Positions 42,936-52,847 of a stretch of 64,000 bases of DNA are shown one piece after another (position 1 is the stretch's first letter; each line of letters begins with the position of its first letter). The position numbers were made by a program, and so were the translations under genes. This DNA comes from Linepithema humile (taxonomy: Eukaryota; Arthropoda; Insecta; Hymenoptera; Formicidae). The stretch spans positions 17,735,656 through 17,799,655 of the forward strand of contig NC_090130.1 in NCBI RefSeq assembly GCF_040581485.1, written 5' to 3'. Under the pieces are notes generated by a model. That model searched no databases, had not been told where the DNA came from, and saw only the letters and a program-made list of their open reading frames with translations.

Positions 42936-45106
42936 TTTTGTGTAAAATTACACCTATTATTGTGGGTAATTTTAAGACCCACTATAATAGGTGTAAATTT
43001 CCACTCATTTGTAAATTTGCAGTATGCAAGTAAAATAAATTCTTTAATTTGTAATTAAGCAAATTACAGAAATAAATTTACAATAGCATGCAAAATTACA
43101 GAATAAGAAATGTAATAAAACTTCTTAAAATTGGAATATTAAACATTCAAATATTGAATTTACACAACAGAATGTAATAATACTTTACGCATTTCAGTTA
43201 TTACAAATAAAAATATGAAATTTATGTTTTACGATTACAAGTTTACATTATTTTTGTAATAATATTATACAGGTTTGCGATATTACACTTTAAAATATGA
43301 TTTTTACAAAAATTATTAAAGAAAATTACTTGTAAGTAAAATTTTCAATACACTCTGTTGTGTACATTTACTATTAAAATATTAAATATTTTAACTTTAA
43401 AAAGTTTTATTACATTATTATTTTAATTTTACTTTTATGTAAATTCACTTCTGCAATCTGCTTAATTATTATTTAACTGGTATCACTAAGCTTGACGCTG
43501 AAAAAATAGATATATTTTCAATTTTTTTTTTTTTTTTGACGCTGATATTGGCATGACAAAGGCTTTTGCATACTTAAAACATATAAATTTTACTTGTAAG
43601 TTTCATTTATTGAAAAACTTATAAATTTCATTTTTTTAAATAATATACTAATATATAAAAGCCTGATTTTGTCAATACCAGCGTGAAAAAAAATATTGAA
43701 AATCGACCTATTTTTAAACGTCAAGCTTAATTGACACCCCTTATAACAAATAAATTTATTTATATACACTAGATGGCTGAAGAAATAAATATTTATGCTT
43801 TAAAATAATTCAATCATTTTCTACAATATTAATAATTGTTTTATTATAAAATGTTAAGTTTTACATTTACAATGTCAAGTTTTTTATAACGTTTCGATAT
43901 TACGAATGTTGCATTATAAAAAAGAAAAACAACAATGCAATCTCTTTTTAGTAAATATATCATCGTAAATCTATGTCTAAAGTATCTAACGATTTTTTTG
44001 TGGTGGATTATAATTGTCGCAAATAATATTGATTCTTTAATATTCATCGCAAGAAAAAAATAGTAATCGTGTTATTGACATGTCAGAATATAAATGGAAA
44101 ATTAAAAAAAAAAAACGTGGTAAGTACGCAGTTTTCAAAATTTGCTCGAAATAAAAATCCAATATGTATCTAAAATGGACTTAACAAATCTCTCTACTTT
44201 TATCGCACGTTATATCTAAACTCAAATACATACTTGTATCAAAAATCTTTGGAATATAATCTCATTATAGATCACTTAATAAAGCATAAAAGTACAATAC
44301 GTATCTTAAATTATAAGCTCCTTTTATAATTATCTGAAAAGCAATGAGCTTTTTGTAAGTAAGATATTAAATATCTTATGTCTAAATTATTGTCTGTTGA
44401 TAATAGCATATTGTTTAATCGAGTTGCCTCAACCTTTTAAGATTTCTCTCGTTTAAACGTATTATCTTTGGAAATTGCATTTAATCCTAAAATCACGAAG
44501 TTGTAATACTGATGTACCCGCTAAATTGACTTAAATCACGCAATTTCCGAAATGCGCGTAAACTTTTTTTTCGCTTTAAATCGAAGTTGTTTTTTATCAG
44601 CATGGTTCTGCCGCATGACATGAATTATAATATAGTGCTCTATGCAGAATGTATTTTATTACGAAAAATTACATAGATAGGTTAAATTATAATATAAATA
44701 GAAAGAATGCGATAAACCAACTGATAAAGTCAAATTTCGATCTCAACTTAAAATCAGATATAAAAAAAATCTTTTTTCATGAAAAAATGTCTTCATTTTA
44801 ACCACGTATCCAAAATGTAACTCCTTTGCAATCAATTAACAGTATTTATGATAAATTAAAAATTTATTTTTCTTAGAAACTAAACTAAAAAGTATATCAT
44901 AGGATGCTATAATATAAACTGCTATAATATATAATATAAACTTTATCTTTTTCTGAAAGAAATAAAAATATTAATAAAGATTATAAAATGATATAAAAAT
45001 GTACCATAAAGATACAATGTGTGTATATGCCATTATTACAAATTTGATATAAATAACATAATAATGCTTACTGTTGTTGTACATACATATGTACATACAC
45101 ACTACA
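42936..45106. other. 3' non-coding part of the CACTA element
   Basis: AT-rich sequence downstream of the second gene. To about 43460 it is dense in GTAATTTTAC/GTAAATT motifs (putative transposase-binding subterminal repeats). It also holds a palindromic MITE at 43479-43738. The remainder up to the stop codon at 45107 has no coding support. Confidence 0.65.
43479..43738. mobile_element. Palindromic MITE-like repeat, 260 bp, nested in the CACTA element
   Basis: It begins GGTATCACTAAGCTTGACG and ends with the imperfect inverse (CGTCAAGCTTAATTGACACC). Further in, GCTGATATTGGCATGACAAA pairs with TTTGTCAATACCAGC, so almost the full length folds back. A T-run/A-run pair separates the outer and inner stems. 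No clear target duplication was found, so the exact ends are uncertain. Confidence 0.65.
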
Positions 45107-45799
45107 CTATTTGTGTGTAGCAGTATTTTCTTTGTTCGACGTATCTCTTAATTTATTAAAGAGTGATAATACTTTGTATTTTGTTGATATCCTACGAGAT
45201 TTTGAACCAGCAAGTGGATGAATATTTAAAAAGTACTTTTGTAAAAATTCTAAAGTACATGTACAATTTATGGGATATTCCATGTTGAAAATGTAATATA
45301 CGGACATCAACATTTTCAAAGCTTCATAAAAGCAAAATGTCCTTTCAATCAATACATTTTCTATATATAAATAAAACATCCGACATGCTGCGTCATCTGT
45401 AATAATATAATATACGATAATGAAAGCAATTACAAACATATAACAATAAAAATTTACTAAAGTTAAATTTAGTATAACTACATATAGTGAAATTACTTAT
45501 GATTATGATGCATGGTGCCACAGTTGGTGGTTTTATATCCTGCAACAATGTTCCTTCCTGTTAAATAAGTTATATTCAGTATTAATTAAGTCTATGACAT
45601 TCATATAAGCAAAATAAATATATTTAAAGAAAATATTTACAGGATATGTTTTAAATAATCCTTCAAAATCTTCTTTAAAATGTCTCATTATAATTTGTAT
45701 CAATTTTATCTCTGTTGGATTATTAGAATCATTGATATCTTTATATTTTTTATGTTGTCCATAATTGAGAATTTTTTCTTGTTTTTTTATAATTTCTTC

Positions 45800-45807
45800 C
45801 TTTAGAA
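45800..45807. repeat. 8-bp target site duplication, left copy
   Basis: CTTTAGAA immediately before the MITE; an identical copy follows it at 46219-46226. Eight bases is diagnostic of hAT-type insertion. Confidence 0.92.
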
Positions 45808-46218
45808 CAGTGCTCGGAATTAGTCTGAACATTTCAGCCGATTTCCGTGATATACGCCTCCTTTCCTCTCCTTACCGCGCGCGCCGCAGCCACTAGGGCC
45901 AGCGCCGCCGAGCGTTAGGAGCGGCACTATCCGATTATGAGTGGGTTCTTCTTTCTATTTATTAAAATTTAAAAAAATTTATTGAAATTTATTAAAAATA
46001 AATTTTTTATTTTTAAATTTATTTTTAATAAATAAATTTTAATAAATTTTTTTTTAAATTTTAATAAATAGGGAGAAGAACCTACTCATAATCAGATAGT
46101 GCCGCTCTTAACGCTCGGCGGCGCTGGCCCTAGCGGTTGCGGCGCGCGCGATAAGGAGAGGAGAGGAGGCGTATACCACGGAAATCGGCTGAAATGTTCA
46201 GACTAATTCCGAGCACTG
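45808..46218. mobile_element. hAT-type palindromic MITE, 411 bp
   Basis: The ends CAGTGCTCGGAATTAGTCTG are exact inverses, and the arms stay nearly identical for more than 150 bp, including a GC-rich block (GCGCCGCCGAGCG). They meet in an AT-rich centre made of AAATTTATTAAAA-like strings. It has no coding capacity. It interrupts the second CACTA gene between the SIDLLK and EEIIKK codons, so it inserted after the CACTA element was assembled. Confidence 0.93.
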
Positions 46219-47355
46219 CTTTAGAAGATCTATAGAATGTCCCATTAGTTTTTCATAATGCCAAAACATAAATGTTTTTTGTAAAAGTATCGGCCACGTG
46301 AATATTTTTGATACTAGGTATTTCATGAACATTGTTTAAAAATAATCTTTGCGCAGGATATGTCGCTTCAAGATAGGAATAAATTTTGTGTTGAATTTTA
46401 AGATCGTTTTTTGATGAATCATCGTCAACTATTTGACATAGAAATTTAGTCTTTTCTTTAATTGTTTCCTCAGTTTCTGTATCATTATATTTTTCTGGTT
46501 GCCAATTACTACATCCTGCTTTAGCGGATAATACTTTCTTTTGTTTTTTTATAGGTATATTTAAACTTTGGCTTAGACTTCTTTTCATATGTGGCCTATT
46601 TAAGTAACAATTTCGGTCTCGAAGTTTTAAATATGTGGTATAAAATCCATCGCCAAAACATGTACCATCTTCATTTATATCTTTAAAAGTTTGTGGGTAT
46701 TTATTAACAATTTTTTCAGCTATTATTTTAAACGCTTTGGATGGTATAAATTCTTGAATGTTTCTCATTTCAGAAACGGTACGGTTCACAACTGCATTTA
46801 TTACATATTTGCTGCGACTTTCATTTTGCAGTTCTTTAAGCACTGTTGATTCTAAATTATTCCATGGTATTTGAAAATTTATCCAAAATTCAAGTTCTAC
46901 TTGTTTATTATTTGATATTTGATTTATTGGAGATAAAATAGATAGCGAACTTGATGATGGCGAAAAAGTTTCCTCATTTAAACTAGATGTGAGTGAAGCA
47001 GTATCAGAAGACATAACTGCAGTTTCATTTTGTACAGACCAGGATTCTTCTGGTCGTAGTAACATTAAAATTTCACCGGAACAAAATTTTAGAACCTCAT
47101 TGTCATCAATTATTGTGCCATCTTTCTCTATGACAAGAACAGAACCAACAATTCCAAGTTTAATATTACTTTTTGTAATAAGATCTGTTAGCATATCATC
47201 TGATTCACGAAGTATAAGTGATATTTTATTTTTTCTATCGGCAGACCAGACTTTATAGAGATACGACATCTAAAATAAAAGAACATATATATACATGCAT
47301 AATGTAACAATTTACGTTGAAGTATAAATTGCTTACATCATTTTAAGATCCAAAT

Positions 47356-50015
47356 TTATGAATCAAGAGGTGCATATTTGAAGACATATACAGGAATAGA
47401 ATTTAAATTAGTTTCCAGGATAGGATGTGTTGCAAGTAAGGAAGTGTATGGGAACAACAAAATTTTCTCTACATTGCAATCTATACCTTTCAATTCGAAC
47501 TGTTCATATATGCCAAAATCAGGATTATATGTAATTTTTGTTATGGTACCTAAAAAATAAATGTTTGTATAACAGTTATTTATCAAAATGTATTTAATTT
47601 TACATAGAGTGAAATAATCAAAACAATCTTTACCTACACAGATACACATATTTTTTTTATACGTTATACCTTTAAAAGTAACTTGTGAGGATATGTACTT
47701 TATATTTTCATTTTCTCTTTTATGAAAATAATCTGTTATAATGAAAGAAACTTGATCATTAAAGTTTTGAGAAATATATTCTTGTGCATCATCTGCTATT
47801 ACTAAAGTACGATAATTATTATTGAAATATTGATTTTGCAAAAATTGATGTTTGTGTGATAATAATTTAATTACGTTCTTAAAATTTTGGGAATGTTTAA
47901 CAATGTTTTTAAAATACCTATGTTTGCTTTCAAACCTCAAGGTCCATAAGTGTTTCAATGGACCAAAACATGTAGTTAAAATGGGATAATGAGAAATATA
48001 ATGATGCTTCGGCCTTAATTTGATACTTGGAAAACATTTTACTCTCAATGATAAGTAATCATTTATCTTTTCTTGTAATAACGCAATCTGACCAAAGGAC
48101 AAAGCAGGAGCACAAATTAAAGAACATATTTCTCGAAGATATAACATTAATATCCAAACATCATCCGTAATATTCTTAACTACATCAAAGATTGCTAAGG
48201 GAAATATTAATAATATTTTTCTGATTTGACTTGCAGTGCCTGCAATTTTAGTTGAATCTCTTATAAGAGGAATACTATTACGTACATTTTCGTACAAAAA
48301 CTTCATTTTTTGCAATCTATGATTTAGAAATTGATAAGGAAACCAACCTTCTTTCACAAAATATTTTATACAATATATAAGATCATATGAAACGATTCCT
48401 TCAAAAAGATCATGTGCTATGCAGGGTGGTAATCCTGGATTACAAATGTGAAAATAATTAAGTTTATTCAGAGGCGAATCATTTTTTATTCCCTTTACAG
48501 CTTTCATGATATTTTTTGCTTGTGTGACACACAAATTGTAATTATCTGAATTTCTGTTTATATTAGTAAATGCATACTTTGATTGGAATTCATTTTGAGT
48601 TATATCACAAAAACGATAAAAATATTCAGAATTAAAACTTTCGGTAAAACCACCAATTTGATGGCTTCCTAAATTATCCCCCAACATAGCAACAACAGTG
48701 CCAACAAAATTTATTGTTTTATTACCAACATTAATATCTATTCCTTCATTTTCTAAACATTTTAAATCATTTATAAGATATTCCATTATTTTTTCCAAAC
48801 CAAAAAATGTTACATGTTTTTCATAGCATAACATAACAAGCTGTATATTATCAACTTTTGATCTGAGGTAAGGGGGTAAATTTCCTAGCACCATATATAC
48901 GCCAACAAGTTTAAATTTTTTTTAGCTGAACCCAAAGGATTACATATTTCAAATGCATCTTGATACAATAAAATTTGTAATGTATATTTATTATTACGAA
49001 AGAAATTGTTGTTTTTTAATACACTACCATCTTTAATATTAAAGAGCGCATTACTATTAGAAATCTGAAATAAATTTAAACAAAAGTTTTGAATATCAGA
49101 ATTTTGTAATAAAACCTTAATAGTTTTCAAAATTGGAATATAATAATAAAAACATTGTTTGTGATTGTTATCAATTCCTAAATTAATTTGTACAGGCATC
49201 ACAATGTGAAAATTTTGTTGAAAATATATATCTCTTGAATACGTATTTCGAAGACTACCATTAATGGAATTATGAATATTTTCAAAAAAAGAATGACTGT
49301 GTTGAAACATATCTTTAATTTTATCTTTTATATCATCTTGAATATCACTTTCATTTAAAGACTTAATAAAGTGTTCATGAATAAGTTTCAGTATAGATGA
49401 CATACCATCTATTACAGCTTGTAGAGCAAATTCTGTTAGAAAATATTTTGCAGTCAAATTTAAATATAATTGTGAAATAGCTTTTTTAGTATTTTCTATA
49501 TCACCAAAAACTTGATTTGAAGTTATCTCTTGAGAAACAAGATTGAAATTGTTACTCACATCAAAATTAAATTCTTCGTTATTAACAATAAACTGCTTAT
49601 CAAAATTGTTTTCATTATTATTATATGAATGATGTCTACATATGTGCACTGCATAAGTATTGACTGTCTTGAAAATTGTGTTATTTAGAAGACAAGATCG
49701 ATATCCACAACAAATCCCAATTTTACTTTGCTTAATATGATTATATAAATGTTTATGAAAATCTACTCTATTTGTAAAATAATTGTTACAGTTTTTTTCT
49801 TTGCAACAATAAGTAACACATGTTCTTTCTTTATAATTTTTTGTGTGGCATCTAAGAATATGTTTTTTAAAATTAACATATTTATTAAAATGTTGCCCAC
49901 AGTTTTTGAACAGACAAATAATTTTTAAATAAGGCATGTTTTTATGAAAAATTTGATGCTTGTTATACAAAAGAATGGATGAAAATGTACTGTTGCACAT
50001 TACACATTTGAACAT
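47356..50015 (-). CDS. CACTA/EnSpm transposase with C2H2 fingers, split by a one-base frame change
   Basis: Two overlapping frames (50015-48885, 376 codons; 48894-47356, 512 codons) form one transposase of about 885 residues. The N-terminus has a classical C2H2 finger (C-x2-C-x12-H-x3-H, residues 4-24) and two further Cys/His finger-like modules to about residue 95. The core shows YTLQILLYQDAFEICNPLGS (D353), then LGDNLGSHQIGGF (D73 of the second frame), GLPPCIAHDLFEG, LRPKHHYISHYP and LRFESKHRYFK (E322). These are the conserved acidic and flanking blocks of animal CMC transposases. The switch lies in an A8 run (plus-strand T8 at 48916-48923): one more A, or a -1 slip, joins GSAKK to VYMVLGNLPPYLRS. 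Good donors at 50295 and 50801 suggest 5' UTR introns. It should bind the subterminal repeats and excise the element. Confidence 0.85.
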
Positions 50016-51455
50016 TGTTCAATATTTAATCTTCAAATAAGTAAATAAAGAAATTTATAATTGTGTAGGAAGGAGTTTGTGTGAAAGGAGAAATAAAACT
50101 GGACTGAGATAGGATTCATATAAGGATATTTCCTTTCAAAGTAGTAACTGCAACATATTTCATATGAAGAATTATTGAAAAAAAAGAAAATAAAATTGAA
50201 TGTCACACAAGTGAATGATATTACAATGACAATTATAACATTTGTATACATGTTTTGAAATCAATTAATAAAACATATCATATTATGATCTTACCTTGTC
50301 CTTGGCAAATTTCTTTTGTAGACTCACTCAACTGTTTGAAATGTTGCTTTAGAAAACGTTATATGAGGAAATAAACAGAACGAAGTTAATAGTTAGAGAT
50401 GATCTGCTCAAGGTTATTAGAAGAATCCTCTTTCTTTTATTATATATCACTGCAAATTTTAAGTTAAAAATATGTCAGATTACATAACACAAACTTGGAT
50501 TTTAATAAATTTAAAAATTAATATTTATAAAATTAAAAATACAAAATTATATGTATGTAAAACTGTGATTTTTCAAATAATTTTTACGATTGTAAGTTGA
50601 ATTTATGTAAAAACAAAAAAATTCTATTTAAAAAGCATGAAAGATTCTATTAATTTACAAATATATATGCAAAAAATTTTTTGTTTGAACATTACAATAT
50701 AAAAAATAATGATATTATAAAGATTTAATGAAATTACAATGAACAGCTATTCTTTATAATGTATATGTTTCGAAACTAATTATTAAAATATTTTACTTAC
50801 CTATCTTGTGAGACCAAAAGATTGCGTGATCGAACAAACAATAACGATTTAGGCAAATTGAACAAAACGATAATCTCGATGAATGTTATACGGATGTTCT
50901 CTCTCTCTCACAGAGAAATATATAAAAATTCACGCACTTCGGGATCCGGACAATCGGACAATGCTTAGGGCTAGAAAGTACAATGGCTAATGGCTGGATG
51001 CAATCACGCACGAACACGAACTGGCAGCTTTTCGATAATCGTCATTTCGACGGTTTAGCCAATTCGTTACTAGTACGTCAGACTTATAACACGCATGCGA
51101 CAACGCTGCTTACGCGATCGCTAACCAATCAACTACAAGTAGCTGCTGCGCGCCTATCTCGAGATATTAATGCCATCACATCGCGCATATTCTGCAGCGA
51201 GATATTACCATTATATTTTGGTAATATTACAAAAATTAGGATAATTACATAAAATATTTGAAATATTATATTATTTATGTAATTTTCCATATAAAATAAG
51301 ATATATTTACATAATAATAGACAAATCTACATAATTTTTGTAAAATTACAAAATTTCTGTAAAATAATATAACTTTTTTAAAATTACATGATTTTGTGTA
51401 TTTACTGCATTATTTATGTAATTTTTACGTCTATTATTTGTGTAAATTTACCGAC
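50016..51455. other. 5' non-coding part of the CACTA element
   Basis: Upstream of the transposase start on the minus strand. Two strong donor sites (GACAAG before GTAAGATC at 50294; AAGATAG before GTAAGTAA at 50800) suggest spliced 5' untranslated exons. A mixed-composition block at about 50810-51200 could hold the promoter. From about 51215 to the end it is filled with GTAATTTTAC-like subterminal repeats. The small plus-strand frame at 50983-51252 has no recognisable content. Confidence 0.55.
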
Positions 51456-51468
51456 TTTTTTTACAGTG
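51456..51468. repeat. CACTA terminal inverted repeat, right
   Basis: TTTTTTTACAGTG, the exact inverse of 42923-42935, followed by the TA duplication. Confidence 0.88.
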
Positions 51469-51707
51469 TATTTCGGTATCCTAACAATGCGATTATCCGC
51501 AATGTGGTAACGCGTGCATTGTTTCGATTGACTTTTAACGAATTTTATAGATCCATAAAAGCATCACAACAATGTGAGCTCATCGACATTGAAGCTGCGC
51601 GTATAGTAATGGATATGCAACGCGACAATAAATTGTTTGACATCCTTCATCCAGGATCTTGCCAATCTTTCAAAGATGCAATGTCATCAGCTGCCGCTTC
51701 GCGATAA
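51469..51707 (+). other. Unassigned open frame abutting the CACTA insertion
   Basis: About 79 codons run open from the transposon edge to a TAA at 51705-51707. The predicted peptide contains VVTRALFRLTFNEFYRS and CELIDIEAARIVMDMQRDNK, a balanced, helix-like composition unlike the AT-biased random frames around it. I do not recognise a family. Its only in-frame upstream ATG lies inside the transposon. If the transposon is removed, the frame continues about 27 codons to the left before a stop. It may be a decayed coding fragment that the transposon landed in, or chance. Confidence 0.25.
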
Positions 51708-51894
51708 ATTCTGACCGATAAAATGTTATTGCGAAATGAAAGTACGGGCGTCTCTCGCGGTATACGCTTGTTATATGCTTTTGTGCATATGACGCGAAAA
51801 AGTAATCGCAAAATGCGATCTTTTCATATTCAGAGATGCGTTTCTATATTCATACAGACTTTTTATTCTAAAATCGAGACATAGTTCCAAATGG

Positions 51895-51915
51895 TTTTTT
51901 TTTTTTTTTTTTTTT
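51895..51915. repeat. T21 homopolymer
   Basis: A run of 21 T just downstream, in receptor gene direction, of the donor of exon 51973-52133. On the minus strand it is a poly-A tract, possibly the remnant of a retroposed sequence. Confidence 0.9.
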
Positions 51916-51972
51916 AAACACAGCTGTCTCGCAATGCGCGAATTTATAAACAGGAAACTTATGTATGCTTAC

Positions 51973-52133
51973 CTGAATAATTCTCGATTTATTGAGGATC
52001 GTGTTCCCTCCCGGCTGATAGCGTTCCATGTCCCTCAGGATACTACGTACGCCGACGTCGTCCGCGTCGACCAAACGAAAGGCATATTGACAAAATTGTA
52101 CTTGAAGTCCTCGAGGTCGAAGGTTTCGATATC
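51973..52133 (-). CDS. Kainate-type glutamate receptor exon with apparent 4-bp deletion
   Basis: The exon reads DIETFDLEDFKYNFVNM in one frame and FRLVDADDVGVRSILRDMER...NKSRIIQ in another. The family has Val-Asn-Ile/Met-Thr-Ser/Gly-Phe-Arg at this point, so a Thr plus one base are missing near 52091. The acceptor is TTTTGCGCAG before GATATC and the donor is ATTCAG before GTAAGCAT. Neighbouring exons require phase 0 at both ends, which predicts 165 bp; the exon is 161 bp. All the rest is well conserved, including the post-shift half, which argues for a very recent loss or a sequence error rather than an old pseudogene. As given, translation would terminate early in the amino-terminal domain. 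Confidence 0.9.
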
Positions 52134-52203
52134 CTGCGCAAAAGCGAGCGGACGAAATCGAGTGGGTCTTCACTATGCGTTTCAATATCCCTAGGGTACT
52201 TAC

Positions 52204-52257
52204 GAAAGTCGTGAAGAGGTAGTGGTACTTGTAATCATTCATCTGCAGCTGCAGGAT
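52204..52257 (-). CDS. Kainate-type glutamate receptor exon: 18-codon mini-exon
   Basis: Encodes ILQLQMNDYKYHYLFTTF, which matches the amino-terminal-domain motif (M)xxEYYHYIFTTL of kainate receptors. The acceptor is CACATTGCAG before ATCCTG and the donor is ACTTTC before GTAAGTAC. It is 54 bp, phase 0 at both ends. Introns of 414 bp and 70 bp separate it from its upstream and downstream neighbours. Together the three exons restore the continuous family sequence HHFLRM-ILQLQ...FTTF-DIETFDLEDF. Confidence 0.95.
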
Positions 52258-52671
52258 CTGCAATGTGTGCAAAGCGATACGGTCAGTTGAAATCGCTCCC
52301 GCAAAATGGAATATTTAAACTACGAGTCGGTGATTTTTTTTTCTTTCAAACCAAAATAATTCTCAATTCTTCATCAACAAGTTTATAATTAGCAATTTGT
52401 CATAGATTATTTTTGAACATAATACTTTATATCGTGTATACATCTTTTAATTAATTTAAAATTGTTTTTTTCTCTCAGCAAAAATTTACTTGGTTGTAAT
52501 TTTTTTCATAATCGTTGAAAACATTTAATTTCTGATATCTGTGAACTTTTTAATTTAAAATTTTTTTAAAGCTATAATAATTGTTTCTTAAAATATCTAT
52601 TATTTGAAATAGATATTCAAAAAATTACTTATAAATAATACCAAATGCAAGGAGTGTGTGAGTAGACTCAC

Positions 52672-52847
52672 CATTCGTAGAAAATGATGCATGTGTTCAG
52701 GCTTCGTGTCCACGATGAAATTTTGAATTTCTTTACTCTTCATTTCGGAGAGGACCTGCCTGTACGAATCGGGATTTGCCTGCCTGAGATTGACTTCGAT
52801 GTCACGGATTTTCGGTGATCTCACCAGCCCCCGAAACTTCACCAATC
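52672..52847 (-). CDS. Kainate-type glutamate receptor exon: middle amino-terminal domain
   Basis: Fifty-eight complete codons plus two leading bases (176 bp). The peptide begins LVKFRGLVRSPKIRDIEV, contains RQANPDSYRQVLSEMKSKEI and ends PEHMHHFLRM. It aligns with the second lobe of the kainate-receptor amino-terminal domain (GLIRLQELIKAP...LLKEMKR...). The acceptor is TTAATTTTCAG before GATTGG and the donor is CGAATG before GTGAGTCT. The previous exon must end with one base of a split glycine codon. That exon, with the signal peptide and first lobe, should lie to the right and was not found within 11 kb, so a long first intron or a boundary beyond the window is inferred. Confidence 0.95.

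Larger units (their letters stand above)
45107..47269 (-). pseudogene. CACTA accessory protein with CIDE-N-like domain, spliced, disrupted
   Basis: The first open segment (47269-46253, 338 codons) begins with about 80 residues resembling a CIDE-N ubiquitin-like domain: LILRESDDML, then VLVIEKDGTIIDDNEVL, then ILMLLRPEESW. Residues about 163-226 (SEMRNIQEFIPSKAFKII, NKYPQTFKD, YLNRPH) match a region common in proteins encoded beside animal EnSpm transposases. Downstream the reading continues as FWHYEKLMGHSIDLLK / EEIIKKQEKILNYG after a one-base loss in the A4 run at 46263-46266 (plus strand) and a 411-bp MITE. It then splices over introns 45558-45640 and 45397-45496, giving GTLLQDIKPPTVAPC and a C-terminus with MFYLYIENVLIERTFCFYEAL. 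The start ATG follows an acceptor-like TTTATTTTAG, so a 5' exon is possible. The role is unknown; it is presumed to assist transposition. Confidence 0.75.
42923..51468 (-). mobile_element. CACTA/EnSpm (CMC) DNA transposon, 8,546 bp
   Basis: Both ends carry the 13-bp inverted repeat CACTGTAAAAAAA, flanked by TA (42921-42922 and 51469-51470). A 2-bp TA duplication fits some CMC elements better than the 3 bp usual for plant CACTA. Several hundred bases inside each end are dense in GTAATTTTAC-like motifs in both orientations, as expected of subterminal transposase-binding repeats. Two minus-strand genes lie inside: a zinc-finger transposase (50015 to 47356) and a CIDE-N-containing second protein (47269 to 45107). 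Both are damaged, and two MITEs have inserted later. The whole element sits in the intron between receptor exons 27751-27903 and 51973-52133, in the same orientation as the receptor. Confidence 0.88.

Noticed and set aside
50983..51252. Plus-strand 89-codon frame inside the CACTA 5' region
   Set aside because: Antisense to the element's probable promoter/5' UTR, no domain, ends in subterminal repeats.
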